Notes: a model not told the origin generated them from the sequence alone. DNA of 64,000 bases from Bradyrhizobium sp. WBAH42 (GCF_024585265.1 NZ_CP036533.1:7201001-7265000), one strand, 5' to 3'. Counted from the first letter of the stretch, positions 26,683 to 35,937 are shown. Numbers and translations: made by a program.

Positions 26683-27693
26683 TCAGAAATCGATTCTCGC
26701 TTTCTCGCCGTCGCGCAGGCTCGCGACAATCCCCTGCTCGATCTTGCGCGCCAGCACCGGGCGGTAGTGGATATAGTCCACGAAACTGGCGCGATCGCGC
26801 GTGAGCTCGTTGTCGACGCGATAGCTGACGAAGTTGCTGCGCGGCCGCCCGGCCACGACCTGTGCGAGCGCGGCATCGCAGGCGTTGCGCTCCAGCTCAG
26901 CTTGCGTGCCGGGCTTTGCCACGGTGGCAGCGAAGGTCGGCGGCACGATGATGACGACGGGCACGTCGACCGGCAATTTGCGGACGACGTCCTTGAGGGT
27001 CGCGATCTCGGGGAACACCGCTCGCGCCTCCGCAGAGGCCACGGGCGCGGGGTCTCTCGGAGCATTGGTCTCCTTGAATTGGCCGGGCGGCCAGATGTCC
27101 TCGTAGCTGACAAAGCCGTCACGGTTCATGCGCGGTCGCAGGCCCAGCCCGATGCCGATGCGTTGGAAGACCTGCTCGATCGCCTGCCAGGAAATCAGCC
27201 GCACCGCATAGGTGACCACGCTTGCGTCATAGAGCCAGTAGGGGAACGGAACGCCCTCCTCCTTCGGCCGGGCATGCACGCACCAGCCGGGATCGGCGGC
27301 GATGACCAGCGCGCCGACCTTCCGGTGTTTGCGCAGGAAGAAATCGAGCACGGCGAGCTGCTCGCGTGGGCTCGCACCGGTCATGTAGAGCTGGACGAAG
27401 CGGAATTCGCTCGCGCGGGACAATTCCGCCGGCTGGATCAATTGCCCGGTCGAATTGCCGAGGATGACGGAGTCGAAGCTCGCATCGCGTGCGCGGCTCG
27501 CTGCCGTGATTTGCGTCAGACGATTGTCAACCCCCTCGATGCCCAGCAGGCCGAGCTTGCCGCTGTCATAGGGATCGACCGCGACCATCAGTGCGACCAC
27601 CAACAAAGCGGCGCCCGAGAGCGTGCCGAGGCACGCCAGCAGGCTCCGTCCCCAGCCGGGATCGGTCTCAGAACTTGAAGTAGACGAATTCAT
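26683..27693 (-). CDS. membrane-anchored SGNH-hydrolase-like protein
   Basis: A 336-residue protein with one N-terminal membrane helix (about residues 17-39) and an extracytoplasmic domain. The SGNH features are a nucleophile in ILGNSTGQ (Ser81) and a C-terminal Asp306/His309 pair in DYIHY, as in AlgX/AlgJ, DltD-like and other O-acylation accessory proteins. It overlaps the 3' end of the MBOAT gene by 26 bases, so the two are tightly coupled. Inferred role: transfer of, or specificity for, the acyl group moved by the MBOAT. The ribosome site is weak; the start could be the GTG at 27708. Confidence 0.72.
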   Translation of the reverse strand: MNSSTSSSETDPGWGRSLLACLGTLSGAALLVVALMVAVDPYDSGKLGLLGIEGVDNRLTQITAASRARDASFDSVILGNSTGQLIQPAELSRASEFRFVQLYMTGASPREQLAVLDFFLRKHRKVGALVIAADPGWCVHARPKEEGVPFPYWLYDASVVTYAVRLISWQAIEQVFQRIGIGLGLRPRMNRDGFVSYEDIWPPGQFKETNAPRDPAPVASAEARAVFPEIATLKDVVRKLPVDVPVVIIVPPTFAATVAKPGTQAELERNACDAALAQVVAGRPRSNFVSYRVDNELTRDRASFVDYIHYRPVLARKIEQGIVASLRDGEKARIDF

Positions 27694-29050
27694 GCAGATC
27701 CCGACCACCCATGTGGAGCAGCAATGCGAACAATCCGATGCCGAGCAGACCGGCGAGCCACGGTTTGGGACGGCGCGTGAGCATCGCGACGATGTCCTGG
27801 CTCGCCGGCAGCAGGAAAGCGAACAGCGGCGCTGCGATCAGCGGCCATAGATGCTTGCCGCGCTCGAGCGGCAGCGGTGAGATCAGTCCCGAAAAGACAT
27901 GCCAGGCCGCCTCCAACGATCCGGCGCGAAAGATCACGCCGGTCGCCAGCACGAACAAGACGGTGAGCGCCCAGCCGAGCCATGACGGAAACTCCGGCCC
28001 ATAGCGGCGCCACAGCGCGCAGGCCACCAGCGCGAAGCCATGCAGCACGCCCCACAGCACGAAGGTCCAGCTCGCGCCGTGCCAGAGGCCGCACAGCGCC
28101 ATCGTGATCATCATCGCGCCGAAGAACTGGACCGGCAAGAAGCGGCGCGGCAACAGGCGCAGATTGACCAGGGGATAGAAGACATAGTCGCGCAGGAACA
28201 ACATCAGCGTGATGTGCCAGCGCTGCCAGAAATCCTGGATATTGGTCGAGCGCAACGGCGCATTGAAATTGTAGGGCAGCTGCACGCCGAACAAGCGGCC
28301 GAGGCCGATCGCGATGTCCGAATAGCCGGAGAAATCGAACAGGATCTGGAACGAAAAGCAGAAGGCGAGCCAGGCGTCGCCGCTTCGCAACGGTCCGCTT
28401 GCCGCCTGCGCATAGATGGGATCGAGCAGATGCGCGAGGCCGTCGGCGATGACGACCTTCTCGAACAAGCCGAACGCGATGAAGCACATGGCGATGCAGA
28501 ATTGCCGCTGCCAGCCCGGCACGTAGACCTGCCGGCCGAACTGATGCATCACCTCCGACCAGCGCGCCAGCGGGCCCGCGATCGCCTGCGGAAAGAAGGC
28601 GATGTAGAGCGCGTAACGGTCGAGCGCATAGAGCGGCGCCTTGCCGCGCTTCAGATCGACCAGATACATGATGTGGTGAAAAGTGAAGAAGGAGATCCCG
28701 AGCGGCAGCCCGATGTCGAGTGCCGGAAACTTCGTATCCAGCACGAGTGCAAGATTGGCGAGCAGGAAATTGGCGTATTTGAACAGCGCCAGAACCGCGA
28801 GATCGAGCACCATCACCAGCGTCAGCACCGCCGGCCATTTCACCCGTCCGTAGGCCACCGAAGCGAGCCAGTTGATCGTGATGGAGGCGATCAGGAGCAG
28901 GATGAACGATGGGCTGCCCCAGGCATAGAAGGCGAGCGACAGCGCGACCTGCACGCCGATCCGCAGATTCGGATAAGGGTCTGCCAGGCGGTAGATCAGC
29001 AAGGCCGCAGGCAGGAAGACCAGGAGAAAGGGATAGTCGTTGAAGAGCAT
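27668..29050 (-). CDS. MBOAT-family membrane O-acyltransferase
   Basis: A 460-residue integral membrane protein of the AlgI/DltB type with about ten to twelve helices. The invariant motifs FWQRWHITL and GLWHGASW (catalytic His) are present, preceded by FFTFHHIMYLVD and YFPQAIAGPLAR-like signatures. Family members take an acyl group from a carrier and move it across the membrane to an envelope polymer or lipid. It sits between a desaturase and an SGNH gene and faces the ACP-ligase operon. Confidence 0.92.
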   Translation of the reverse strand: MLFNDYPFLLVFLPAALLIYRLADPYPNLRIGVQVALSLAFYAWGSPSFILLLIASITINWLASVAYGRVKWPAVLTLVMVLDLAVLALFKYANFLLANLALVLDTKFPALDIGLPLGISFFTFHHIMYLVDLKRGKAPLYALDRYALYIAFFPQAIAGPLARWSEVMHQFGRQVYVPGWQRQFCIAMCFIAFGLFEKVVIADGLAHLLDPIYAQAASGPLRSGDAWLAFCFSFQILFDFSGYSDIAIGLGRLFGVQLPYNFNAPLRSTNIQDFWQRWHITLMLFLRDYVFYPLVNLRLLPRRFLPVQFFGAMMITMALCGLWHGASWTFVLWGVLHGFALVACALWRRYGPEFPSWLGWALTVLFVLATGVIFRAGSLEAAWHVFSGLISPLPLERGKHLWPLIAAPLFAFLLPASQDIVAMLTRRPKPWLAGLLGIGLFALLLHMGGRDLHEFVYFKF

Positions 29051-29097
29051 CGGATCAAAGCTGCGCCATCACCGGCCCTCGCGCCGGCCGGTGATGC

Positions 29098-30081
29098 TCA
29101 GCCCGCCTCCAGATCGGGGGCGGCATCGCCCGGCTGCCGCTGCATGCGCCGAGCGATCTTTTCCTCGCTCGGCACCTTGACGTCCCAGGCGAGCCCGAGC
29201 GCTTCCAGCGCGCGGATGAAGATGAAGCCGGGATCGAACTCGAACCAGCGCAGGCCGAAGGCCGCCGAATACGGGAAGGCGTGATGGTTGTTGTGCCAGC
29301 CCTCGCCCCAGGCGAGCCAGGCCATCACGCCGAGATTGCGGCTGTTGTCGTCGCGGGTGACGAAGGGCTGTGCGCCGAAGCTGTGCATGACCGAGTTGAT
29401 GGCAGACATGGTCTGCTCGACCACGAACATCCGCACCACGCCGCCCCAGAGAAAGCCGGTCAGCGCACCCCACAGGCTCATCGTCGCCAAGCCGCCGATC
29501 AGCGCGGGCAGCAGCAGGCCAAGGCCGACCCAGGTGTAGTAATGGCTGTTGATCGCAACCAGCCTGCGGTCCGCCATCAGGTCCGGCACGTAGTGGGCGA
29601 CGTTGGGATAATCATGCGCGATCATCCAGGTCAGGTGCGCGTGCAGGAAGCCGCGCAGGCGGCCGAGCAGACCCTCGCCATGCAGTCGCGGCGAGTGCAG
29701 GTCGCCGTCATGATCGGACAGCTCGTGATGCCGCCGGTGCATCGCGGCCCAGGACAGCATGGGGCCGCGGCCGGCCATCGAGCCCATGACGATCAGGATC
29801 GCGCTCATCGTCGTGGAGGTCGCGAAGGCGCGGTGCGTGAACAGGCGGTGATAGCCGACGGTGAGGCCGAGACCCGTGATCAGCCAGAAGCCGAACAACA
29901 GTCCGAGCTCCATCGCGCCGATCGGGCCGACAATCAACAGGCCCAGCGCAACCAGCGTGCCGATGAACGGCAGCACGTCGAAAATAATGAAATGCCGCCG
30001 CTGCATCCTGTGGAAGTGCCGGCTGCGGATGATGCGGTGATCGCGTTTCTGTTGCACGGTCGGGCTTCCAGGTCGGCTCAT
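29098..30081 (-). CDS. membrane fatty-acyl (delta-9-type) desaturase
   Basis: A 327-residue di-iron membrane desaturase with the three histidine boxes HRLFTH, HRRHH and HNNHH in the expected order, and four hydrophobic segments. Such enzymes insert a double bond into acyl-CoA, acyl-ACP or phospholipid chains. ATG 30081 is the likely start; the frame extends upstream without homology. It ends 48 bases before the MBOAT gene on the same strand and may supply or modify the acyl chain used there, though a general membrane-lipid role is equally possible. Confidence 0.85.
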   Translation of the reverse strand: MSRPGSPTVQQKRDHRIIRSRHFHRMQRRHFIIFDVLPFIGTLVALGLLIVGPIGAMELGLLFGFWLITGLGLTVGYHRLFTHRAFATSTTMSAILIVMGSMAGRGPMLSWAAMHRRHHELSDHDGDLHSPRLHGEGLLGRLRGFLHAHLTWMIAHDYPNVAHYVPDLMADRRLVAINSHYYTWVGLGLLLPALIGGLATMSLWGALTGFLWGGVVRMFVVEQTMSAINSVMHSFGAQPFVTRDDNSRNLGVMAWLAWGEGWHNNHHAFPYSAAFGLRWFEFDPGFIFIRALEALGLAWDVKVPSEEKIARRMQRQPGDAAPDLEAG

Positions 30082-30218
30082 ATGACTACATACAAGCCTG
30101 GCGGGCGCAACCCAAGCCGCGGCACCCAGGGTTTCAACAGCCGCGAAAGCCCATAGAATAGGCGAGCGACGCAAAATGCGTTCAAATCCGGTCCTTTCCG
30201 CTTGCCCCTCGAGGCCCC

Positions 30219-31214
30219 ATGCCGTCACCTGTTGCAACCATTCTGACTGTGATCTCGATTGTGATGGCGGGACAGGCCATGGGATCCGATCTGGCCTTCG
30301 ACCTCGAGGCGCATCGCGGCGGGCGGGCGCTGTTGCCGGAAAACACCCTGCCCGCCTTCGCCCATTCGCTGACGATGGGCGTGGACACGCTGGAGCTCGA
30401 CGTCGGCGTCACCGCGGACGGCGAAGTGATCGTCTCGCATGAGCGCGGGCTCAATCCCGATCTCGCACGGCGGCCCGACGGGACCTACATCGCTCCGCCC
30501 GGCACCCCTTTCGTCAAGCTGCGGCTCGACGAGGTCAGGACCTATGACGTCGGCCAGATCCGCCCCGAGAGTGCCTACTCACGACAATTCCCCGACCAGC
30601 GTGCGCTGCCGGGGACGCGCATTCCCAGCTTGCGCGAGCTGTTCGCGCTGGTGCGCAAGTCCGGCAACACGCGGGTGCGCTTCAACATCGAGACCAAGAT
30701 CGATCCGAATCATCCGGATGAAACGCTGGATCCGCAGGCCTTCGTCGCGAAGCTGCTCGGGGTAATCGAGACCGAAGGATTCTCCGACCGCGTCATGATC
30801 CAGTCGTTCGACTGGCGGACCCTGCTTCTCGTGCAGCAGCAGGCGCCGAAGATCCCGACCGTGTACCTGACGCTCCAGCGCGGCTCGGCCCCGACGGTGG
30901 CGCTCGACAAGGCGACGAGCTGGACGGCGGGGTTCAGCCCGGCCGATCACGCCGGCTCGTTGCCGCGGACGATCAAGGCCGCGGGCGGCGCGATCTGGTC
31001 GCCCAATTTCGGCGACGTGACCGCGGCGCTGGTTTCCGAGGCCCATGCACAGGGACTCCGCGTCGTGGTCTGGACGGTCAACAAGCGTGAAGACATGGCG
31101 CGGATGATCGAGATCGGCGTCGACGGCATCATCTCGGACAGGCCGGACCTGCTGCGGCAAGTCGCCGGGGAGAAGGGGATCGCGCTGCCGGCGGGGACGC
31201 CGGTGGCGCCGTAA
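30219..31214 (+). CDS. glycerophosphodiester phosphodiesterase
   Basis: A 331-residue exported enzyme that hydrolyses glycerophosphodiesters to glycerol-3-phosphate and an alcohol. A signal peptide (about residues 1-23) is followed by the GDPD core: EAHRGGRALLPENTLPAF (catalytic His) and ELDVGVTADGEVIVSHE, with the C-terminal VVWTVNKREDM and GVDGIISDRP strands. The start follows GAGG closely. Divergent from the desaturase gene. Confidence 0.88.
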   Translation: MPSPVATILTVISIVMAGQAMGSDLAFDLEAHRGGRALLPENTLPAFAHSLTMGVDTLELDVGVTADGEVIVSHERGLNPDLARRPDGTYIAPPGTPFVKLRLDEVRTYDVGQIRPESAYSRQFPDQRALPGTRIPSLRELFALVRKSGNTRVRFNIETKIDPNHPDETLDPQAFVAKLLGVIETEGFSDRVMIQSFDWRTLLLVQQQAPKIPTVYLTLQRGSAPTVALDKATSWTAGFSPADHAGSLPRTIKAAGGAIWSPNFGDVTAALVSEAHAQGLRVVVWTVNKREDMARMIEIGVDGIISDRPDLLRQVAGEKGIALPAGTPVAP

Positions 31215-31219
31215 TCAAT

Positions 31220-31360
31220 CTCGTGTCCCGGACGCGGAGCGGCATGCAATGACGCGACGCAGAGCCGGCACTCAGAATTGTGGGCCCCGGCTCTGCAGCG
31301 CACCGCACCGGACGTTGCTTCGCATCGCCGGGGAAGCGCTGCGCTGCGTCCGGGGCACCA
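31220..31360. repeat. intergenic palindromic repeat, type A copy 2
   Basis: Outer arms TCGTGTCCCGGACGC and GCGTCCGGGGCACCA; inner GGCCCCGGCTCTGCAGCG with GTTGCTTCGCATCGCCGGGG as in the other two copies. It sits between two converging gene ends. Confidence 0.8.
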
Positions 31361-31380
31361 GACCATTCGTGGCGCGCCCC

Positions 31381-33660
31381 CTACTCCCCGTCCTTCCAAC
31401 GCCGATATAGCGCGCCCAGGATGTTGGAATAATCGTCGGTCCAGACCCGCGCCCTGTCGTCGGCCTCGGTCAGCTCCCATTGCTTGGAGGACGCGAGCCT
31501 GCCGACATCGGCCTCCTCGCGCGCGGAGATGACGACGTCGGTGGAGAAGATGTAGTCACCATCGCGGCCCGAATCCTCGTTGAAGACCCAGCTCTTGAGA
31601 TCGTTGGCATCCGCAATGCCGACCACGACGGTCTCGAGATCCAGATGCCGGTTGGAGACGTGCATCACCACGGCACCGTGCGGTGCGAGCTTGTCCTTGT
31701 AGATCTTCATCGCCTCTTCGGTCGCAAGATGGATCGGGATCGCATCGGACGAATAGGCATCGACGATGATGAGATCATAGGCGCCATCGGGCTCCTTGGC
31801 GAAGGTGAGGCGCGCATCGCCGATGACGGGCTTCATGTCCGGCATGCAGCTCGATATGTAGCGGAAATTCCTGGGGTCACGCGCCGCGTCGACCATGGAC
31901 TGGTCGATCTCGAAAAAGGTCCAGTTCTCCCCTGGCTCGGCGGCGCAGGCGAGCGTGCCGGAGCCGACGCCGATCGCGGCGACCTTCAGCGGCGCGCCCT
32001 TGCGCTCGCGGATCGCGCTGACGGCCTGACCGATGCCGCCGTCCTTGTGATAATAGGTGATCGGCTCGGGCTTGCCTGCGACCGGCGTGCCGTCGTTGTT
32101 GCGGAAGCGCTCGGCGCCATGAATGGTGGTGCCGTGCATCAGCACGTGGAAATAGCCGCCCGGCGTCACCACGATCTTGTGCACGCCGAAGAAGCTGCGC
32201 ACGGTCGTGACGCGGCCCTCGTCTGCGGGATAAACGCGGATCAACGCCAGCGCCAGCGCGACGGTGGCAAAGATCTTCCAGCGCCCGGCATTGAGGATCA
32301 GCGCGAGCAGCGCGGCGAGCACGCCGACGGCGCCGGCGACCCAGACGCGATGATCCTCGAACCAGGTCGAGAGGCCGCCCGTCGTGTATGACGGCGCGAT
32401 GAGCGCCAGTGCGAGCGCGGCGAGCGCCAGCCAGTACCATTTGACGACGCCACCCAGCCGCTCGTTCGCGGACGGACGGCACAGCGCGGCAAGCGCGATC
32501 AGGATCGGATATTCGGCGATCCACGAGAAGGTGAAGGGCGCAACGAGCCCCGCGAACAAGCCACCGACCATGCCGCCGAACGACAGCGCAACATAGAAGC
32601 CGGTGAGATATCTGGCGGCAGGCCGCGTCCGCGCCAGCTCGCCGTGGCAGGCCATGGCAATGACGAAGAAGCAGAGTTGATGCCCGCCGAGCGTCAGCAG
32701 CAGGTTCTGCTCGCCGCCGAAAGCCAGCAGGACGACGACGCCGGCGATCGCGACGGGCTGGAGCATCAGCATCCATTTGTGCGGCAGCAGCGGCCGCGAC
32801 TGGAACACGACGACCCAGGTCAGCAGGTACAGAGACAGCGGCAGCACCCACAAGAGCGGCGCCGCTGCGACGTCGGTCGAGATGTGGGCGGTGACGGCGA
32901 TGAGCAGGCCCGAGGGCACGGCGGCGAGGAAGATCCAGCGCAGCCGCGTCAAGAGGCCTGGCGCGGGTGCATTCACGTCCTCGGCCCGCGCGCCGGCCAC
33001 GGCCAGCTTCGGCGAACGCAACAACAGCACGCCGCAGGCGCCGATGAGGAGGATCAGCAGGCCATAGCCACCGGTCCAGAACCGGTTCTGCATCTGCAGC
33101 GTGAACATCGGCTCCAGCAGGAACGGATAGGACAACAGTGCAAGGAAGCTGCCGATATTGGAGGAGGCGTAGAGGAAATAGGGATCATGGCCGGCCGGAT
33201 GGCCGGTGCGGACGAACCAGGCCTGCAGCAGCGGATTGTTGGCGGCGAGCGCGAAGAACGGCAGCCCGATCGAGACCGCGAACAGGCCGAGCAGCCAGAT
33301 CGCGTAGCCCGAAGCCGGCGGCTCGCCATAGGCAGAGGCGATGCCGAGCGGCAGCGTGGCGAAGGCGGCGAGCAGCAGCAGCAGATGCACCGCCACGGGG
33401 ACGATCCGGTTCCGCGCCTGCATCAACAGATGCGCATAGGCATAGCCGGCCAGCAGCAGCGACTGGAAGAACACCATCGCGACCGACCACACCGCCGGCG
33501 AGCCGCCGAGCCGCGGCAGCACCATCTTGGTGAACAGCGGCTGCACCGAGAACAGCAGCAGCGCGCTGACGAAGATCGCAGCGGTGTAGACCGTCAGCAG
33601 CAGCCGGTTGCGCGACGACGACGGCTGCTCCGTGGCGGCGGGTTGCACGATCGAATCCAT
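31381..33660 (-). CDS. fused membrane (MFS-like)-spermidine synthase-like protein
   Basis: A 759-residue protein. Residues ~20-480 contain about twelve membrane helices (SVQPLFTKMVLPRLGG, then YFLYASSNIGSFLALL); residues ~520-759 form a Rossmann methyltransferase-like domain of spermidine-synthase type with IGVGSGTLAC and IIVDAYSSDAIPIHLAT. Fused proteins of this layout are widespread in Proteobacteria but uncharacterised; the aminopropyltransferase residues differ from true SpeE, so polyamine synthesis is uncertain. Stands alone between a repeat and a type C repeat. Confidence 0.82.
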   Translation of the reverse strand: MDSIVQPAATEQPSSSRNRLLLTVYTAAIFVSALLLFSVQPLFTKMVLPRLGGSPAVWSVAMVFFQSLLLAGYAYAHLLMQARNRIVPVAVHLLLLLAAFATLPLGIASAYGEPPASGYAIWLLGLFAVSIGLPFFALAANNPLLQAWFVRTGHPAGHDPYFLYASSNIGSFLALLSYPFLLEPMFTLQMQNRFWTGGYGLLILLIGACGVLLLRSPKLAVAGARAEDVNAPAPGLLTRLRWIFLAAVPSGLLIAVTAHISTDVAAAPLLWVLPLSLYLLTWVVVFQSRPLLPHKWMLMLQPVAIAGVVVLLAFGGEQNLLLTLGGHQLCFFVIAMACHGELARTRPAARYLTGFYVALSFGGMVGGLFAGLVAPFTFSWIAEYPILIALAALCRPSANERLGGVVKWYWLALAALALALIAPSYTTGGLSTWFEDHRVWVAGAVGVLAALLALILNAGRWKIFATVALALALIRVYPADEGRVTTVRSFFGVHKIVVTPGGYFHVLMHGTTIHGAERFRNNDGTPVAGKPEPITYYHKDGGIGQAVSAIRERKGAPLKVAAIGVGSGTLACAAEPGENWTFFEIDQSMVDAARDPRNFRYISSCMPDMKPVIGDARLTFAKEPDGAYDLIIVDAYSSDAIPIHLATEEAMKIYKDKLAPHGAVVMHVSNRHLDLETVVVGIADANDLKSWVFNEDSGRDGDYIFSTDVVISAREEADVGRLASSKQWELTEADDRARVWTDDYSNILGALYRRWKDGE

Positions 33661-33775
33661 GAATGCTCCGGCTCAAACCCGGCGGGCGCCGGACCGCGCG
33701 CAATGGAGCACAAGGCGCCTGCACGGGCAATAAAGTGTGGCGTGATGTTGCAGCAAGGAATGCTTGATATAGAGA

Positions 33776-33854
33776 TGTCATTCCGGGGCGCCTCGGAGGC
33801 GAACCCGGAATCTCGAGATTCCGGGTCTGGTCCTTCGGACCATCCCGGAATAAC
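33776..33854. repeat. intergenic palindromic repeat, type C copy 1
   Basis: About 79 bases starting GTCATTCCGGGG and ending ATCCCGGAATAAC, with inner palindrome CCCGGAATCTCGAGATTCCGGG. It ends only ~22 bases before the following flavoprotein's ATG. Copies at 44886-44983 and 48138-48240. Confidence 0.8.
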
Positions 33855-33876
33855 AGTGGAACAACTTGAATCCCTC

Positions 33877-35487
33877 ATGACGGAAACCGACGTCGTCATC
33901 ATCGGCGCAGGCCATAACGGCCTCACCTGCGCGGCCTATCTCGCGATGGCGGGTCTGCGCGTGCGCGTGGTCGAGCGGCGCAAAGTGGTCGGCGGTGCGG
34001 CGGCGACGGAGGAGTTTCACCCCGGCTTTCGCAATTCGGTCGCGGCCTACACCGTGAGCCTGCTCAACCCGCAGGTGATCCGTGATCTCAGGCTCGCCGA
34101 GCAAGGCCTGCGCATCGTCGAGCGGCGTGCGCAGAATTTTCTGCCCGCGCCGGATGGCAGCTATCTCCTCACCGGCGAGGGGCGGACGAAAGCTTCGGTG
34201 GCGCGGCTCAGCGCGCATGATGCGGAAGCCCTCGACGGCTTCACGCGCGAGCTGGAAGACATCGCCGACGTGCTCAGGCGGTTCGTGCTGCGCGCGCCGC
34301 CGAACCTGCTCGACGGCTTCGGCACAAATGCGATCCGCGAGGCCGTGAACGCTTTACAGAGCGCCAACATTCTGCGCGGCCTGACGCTGGAACAAAGCCG
34401 CAGCCTGCTCGATCTGTTCACGCGCTCGGCCGGCGAGATGCTGGACGAACGTTTCGAGCACGATCTGGTCAAGGCGCTGTTCGGCTTCGACGCCATCGTC
34501 GGCAACTATGCCAGCCCCTACGCCGCCGGCTCGGCCTATGTGATGCTGCATCACGCGTTCGGCGAGGTGAACGGCAAGAAGGGCGTCTGGGGCCACGCCA
34601 TCGGCGGCATGGGCGCGATCACGCAGGCCATGGCACGCGCGGCACGCGACCGTGGCGTCGTGATCGACACGGATGCCGGCGTCCGCGAGGTCATCGTCGA
34701 GCGCGACCGCGCCGTCGGCGTCGTGCTGGAGAACGGCTCTGCGATCCGCGCGAAATATGTCGCGGCCAATGTCAATCCAAAGCTGCTCTACACGCGCCTG
34801 ATCGCGGCCGAGGCTCTTCCGGCGGACTTCCTCGCCCGCATCCGGCACTGGAAGAACGGCTCCGGCACGTTCCGCATGAATGTGGCGCTGGATCGCCTGC
34901 CCTCCTTCACGGCGCTATCGGGCGAGGGCGATCACCTCACCTCCGGCATCATCCTGGCACCGAGTCTCGGCTACATGGACCGCGCCTGGGGCGACGCGCG
35001 CGCCCACGGCTGGAGCCGCGAGCCGGTGGTGGAAATGCTGATCCCCTCAACGCTCGACGACACGCTGGCTCCGGCCGGCAAGCATGTCGCGAGCCTGTTC
35101 TGCCAGCATGTCGCACCAAGCCTTCCCGATGGCAGGTCCTGGGACGACCATCGCGAAGAGGTCGCCGATCTGATGATCGCGACGGTGGACAAATATGCCC
35201 CGGGTTTTGCGGCGAGCGTGCTCGGCCGCCAGATCCTGTCTCCGCTCGATCTCGAGCGCCAATTCGGGCTGCTCGGCGGCGACATCTTCCACGGTGCGCT
35301 GACGCTGAACCAGCTGTTCTCGGCGCGGCCGATGCTGGGCCACGCCGATTATCGCGGGCCGCTGAGAGGCCTCTACCATTGCGGCTCCGGCGCCCATCCC
35401 GGCGGCGGCGTCACCGGCGCCCCCGGCCACAACGCGGCGCAGGCGATCCTGCGGGATCACCGCTCGCTGTTCGGAAGCCGTGGATAG
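33877..35487 (+). CDS. PYROXD2/phytoene-desaturase-like FAD oxidoreductase
   Basis: A 536-residue flavoprotein. The N-terminal dinucleotide motif VIIGAGHNGLTCAAYLA and ERRKVVGGAA are typical of amine-oxidase-fold dehydrogenases; GHAIGGMGAITQAMARAA is the family second FAD region and GAHPGGGVTGAPGHNAA closes the protein. The closest named relative is PYROXD2; carotenoid synthesis is unlikely because crt genes are absent. Start at ATG 33877; GTG 33856 in frame is possible. A type C repeat immediately upstream leaves little room for a classical promoter. Confidence 0.8.
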   Translation: MTETDVVIIGAGHNGLTCAAYLAMAGLRVRVVERRKVVGGAAATEEFHPGFRNSVAAYTVSLLNPQVIRDLRLAEQGLRIVERRAQNFLPAPDGSYLLTGEGRTKASVARLSAHDAEALDGFTRELEDIADVLRRFVLRAPPNLLDGFGTNAIREAVNALQSANILRGLTLEQSRSLLDLFTRSAGEMLDERFEHDLVKALFGFDAIVGNYASPYAAGSAYVMLHHAFGEVNGKKGVWGHAIGGMGAITQAMARAARDRGVVIDTDAGVREVIVERDRAVGVVLENGSAIRAKYVAANVNPKLLYTRLIAAEALPADFLARIRHWKNGSGTFRMNVALDRLPSFTALSGEGDHLTSGIILAPSLGYMDRAWGDARAHGWSREPVVEMLIPSTLDDTLAPAGKHVASLFCQHVAPSLPDGRSWDDHREEVADLMIATVDKYAPGFAASVLGRQILSPLDLERQFGLLGGDIFHGALTLNQLFSARPMLGHADYRGPLRGLYHCGSGAHPGGGVTGAPGHNAAQAILRDHRSLFGSRG

Positions 35488-35772
35488 GCCTGTGGATGGG
35501 TTGTGGACAGGCTGTCGAAAGGTCTGTGACCGGCCAGAGGATGTCCGGGCGAGACGGTCGGGAGCGAGCCTGGGGAAAGCCGGTGGAAAATCGGCGGGGC
35601 AATCGCGGGAAAAGTGGCGGACAGGGCCCTGACAAGCAGGCGGATAAGCTGTGCAGCCCTTCGAAGACCGCGAGCCCCAAAAGACCTCGCCCACCAGGGG
35701 AAACCCCTAGCGGGCGGTGATCAGGAATAGCCTTTGAAGAAAATAGCCCCCGCTTTGAAATGGCGGCGGAAA
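35488..35772. other. 285-base gap without a coding gene
   Basis: The region begins with three TGTGGA-type words (35479-35510) and contains a hairpin near 35688-35716 (CGCCC...GGGCG around AGGGG/CCCCT) that could end the pilin transcript. No ORF with convincing codon usage is present. Confidence 0.5.
35688..35716. terminator. candidate hairpin between two converging genes
   Basis: Outer arms CGCCC (35688-35692) and GGGCG (35712-35716), inner arms AGGGG/CCCCT around an AAA loop. No long T-run follows on either strand, so this is a weak terminator call. Confidence 0.3.
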
Positions 35773-35937
35773 TTACTTCAAGGAGGTGCTAATCGAAGTG
35801 AACTTCTCGTTCATGGTGGTGCCCAGCCCGTTCACCACGGTAATGATCGCCAGGGCGATGCCCGCGGCGATCAGGCCGTATTCGATCGCGGTTGCACCGG
35901 ACTCGTCCGACCAGAACTTTTGAATCATGCGCTTCAA
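35773..35937 (-). CDS. Flp/Fap-type type IVb pilin, TTG start
   Basis: A 54-residue pilin precursor. The Flp signature SGATAIEYGLIAAGIALAII holds the prepilin-peptidase site (Gly14, Glu at +5, Tyr at +6) and a single hydrophobic helix. I chose TTG at 35937 because GGAGG (35948-35944) lies six bases upstream; an ATG at 35928 would be 15 bases from it. No cpa/tad assembly genes are in the window, so assembly would rely on a locus elsewhere. It could alternatively serve in DNA uptake or adhesion like other Flp pilins. Confidence 0.82.
   Translation of the reverse strand: MKRMIQKFWSDESGATAIEYGLIAAGIALAIITVVNGLGTTMNEKFTSISTSLK

Noticed and set aside
24698..29050. True dlt (D-alanylation) operon
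   Set aside because: The ligase carries fatty-acyl-AMP-ligase features and not a D-alanine ligase pattern, and teichoic acids are absent from this kind of cell; kept as dlt-like only.
30180..30200. tRNA-like TTCAAATCC near the GDPD gene
   Set aside because: No acceptor stem, D-arm or anticodon arm can be formed around it.
35479..35510. Three TGTGGA-type words at 10-12-base spacing resembling DnaA boxes, possible origin
   Set aside because: Each has about two mismatches to the DnaA box, and no dnaA, hemE, parAB or AT-rich unwinding region is nearby.
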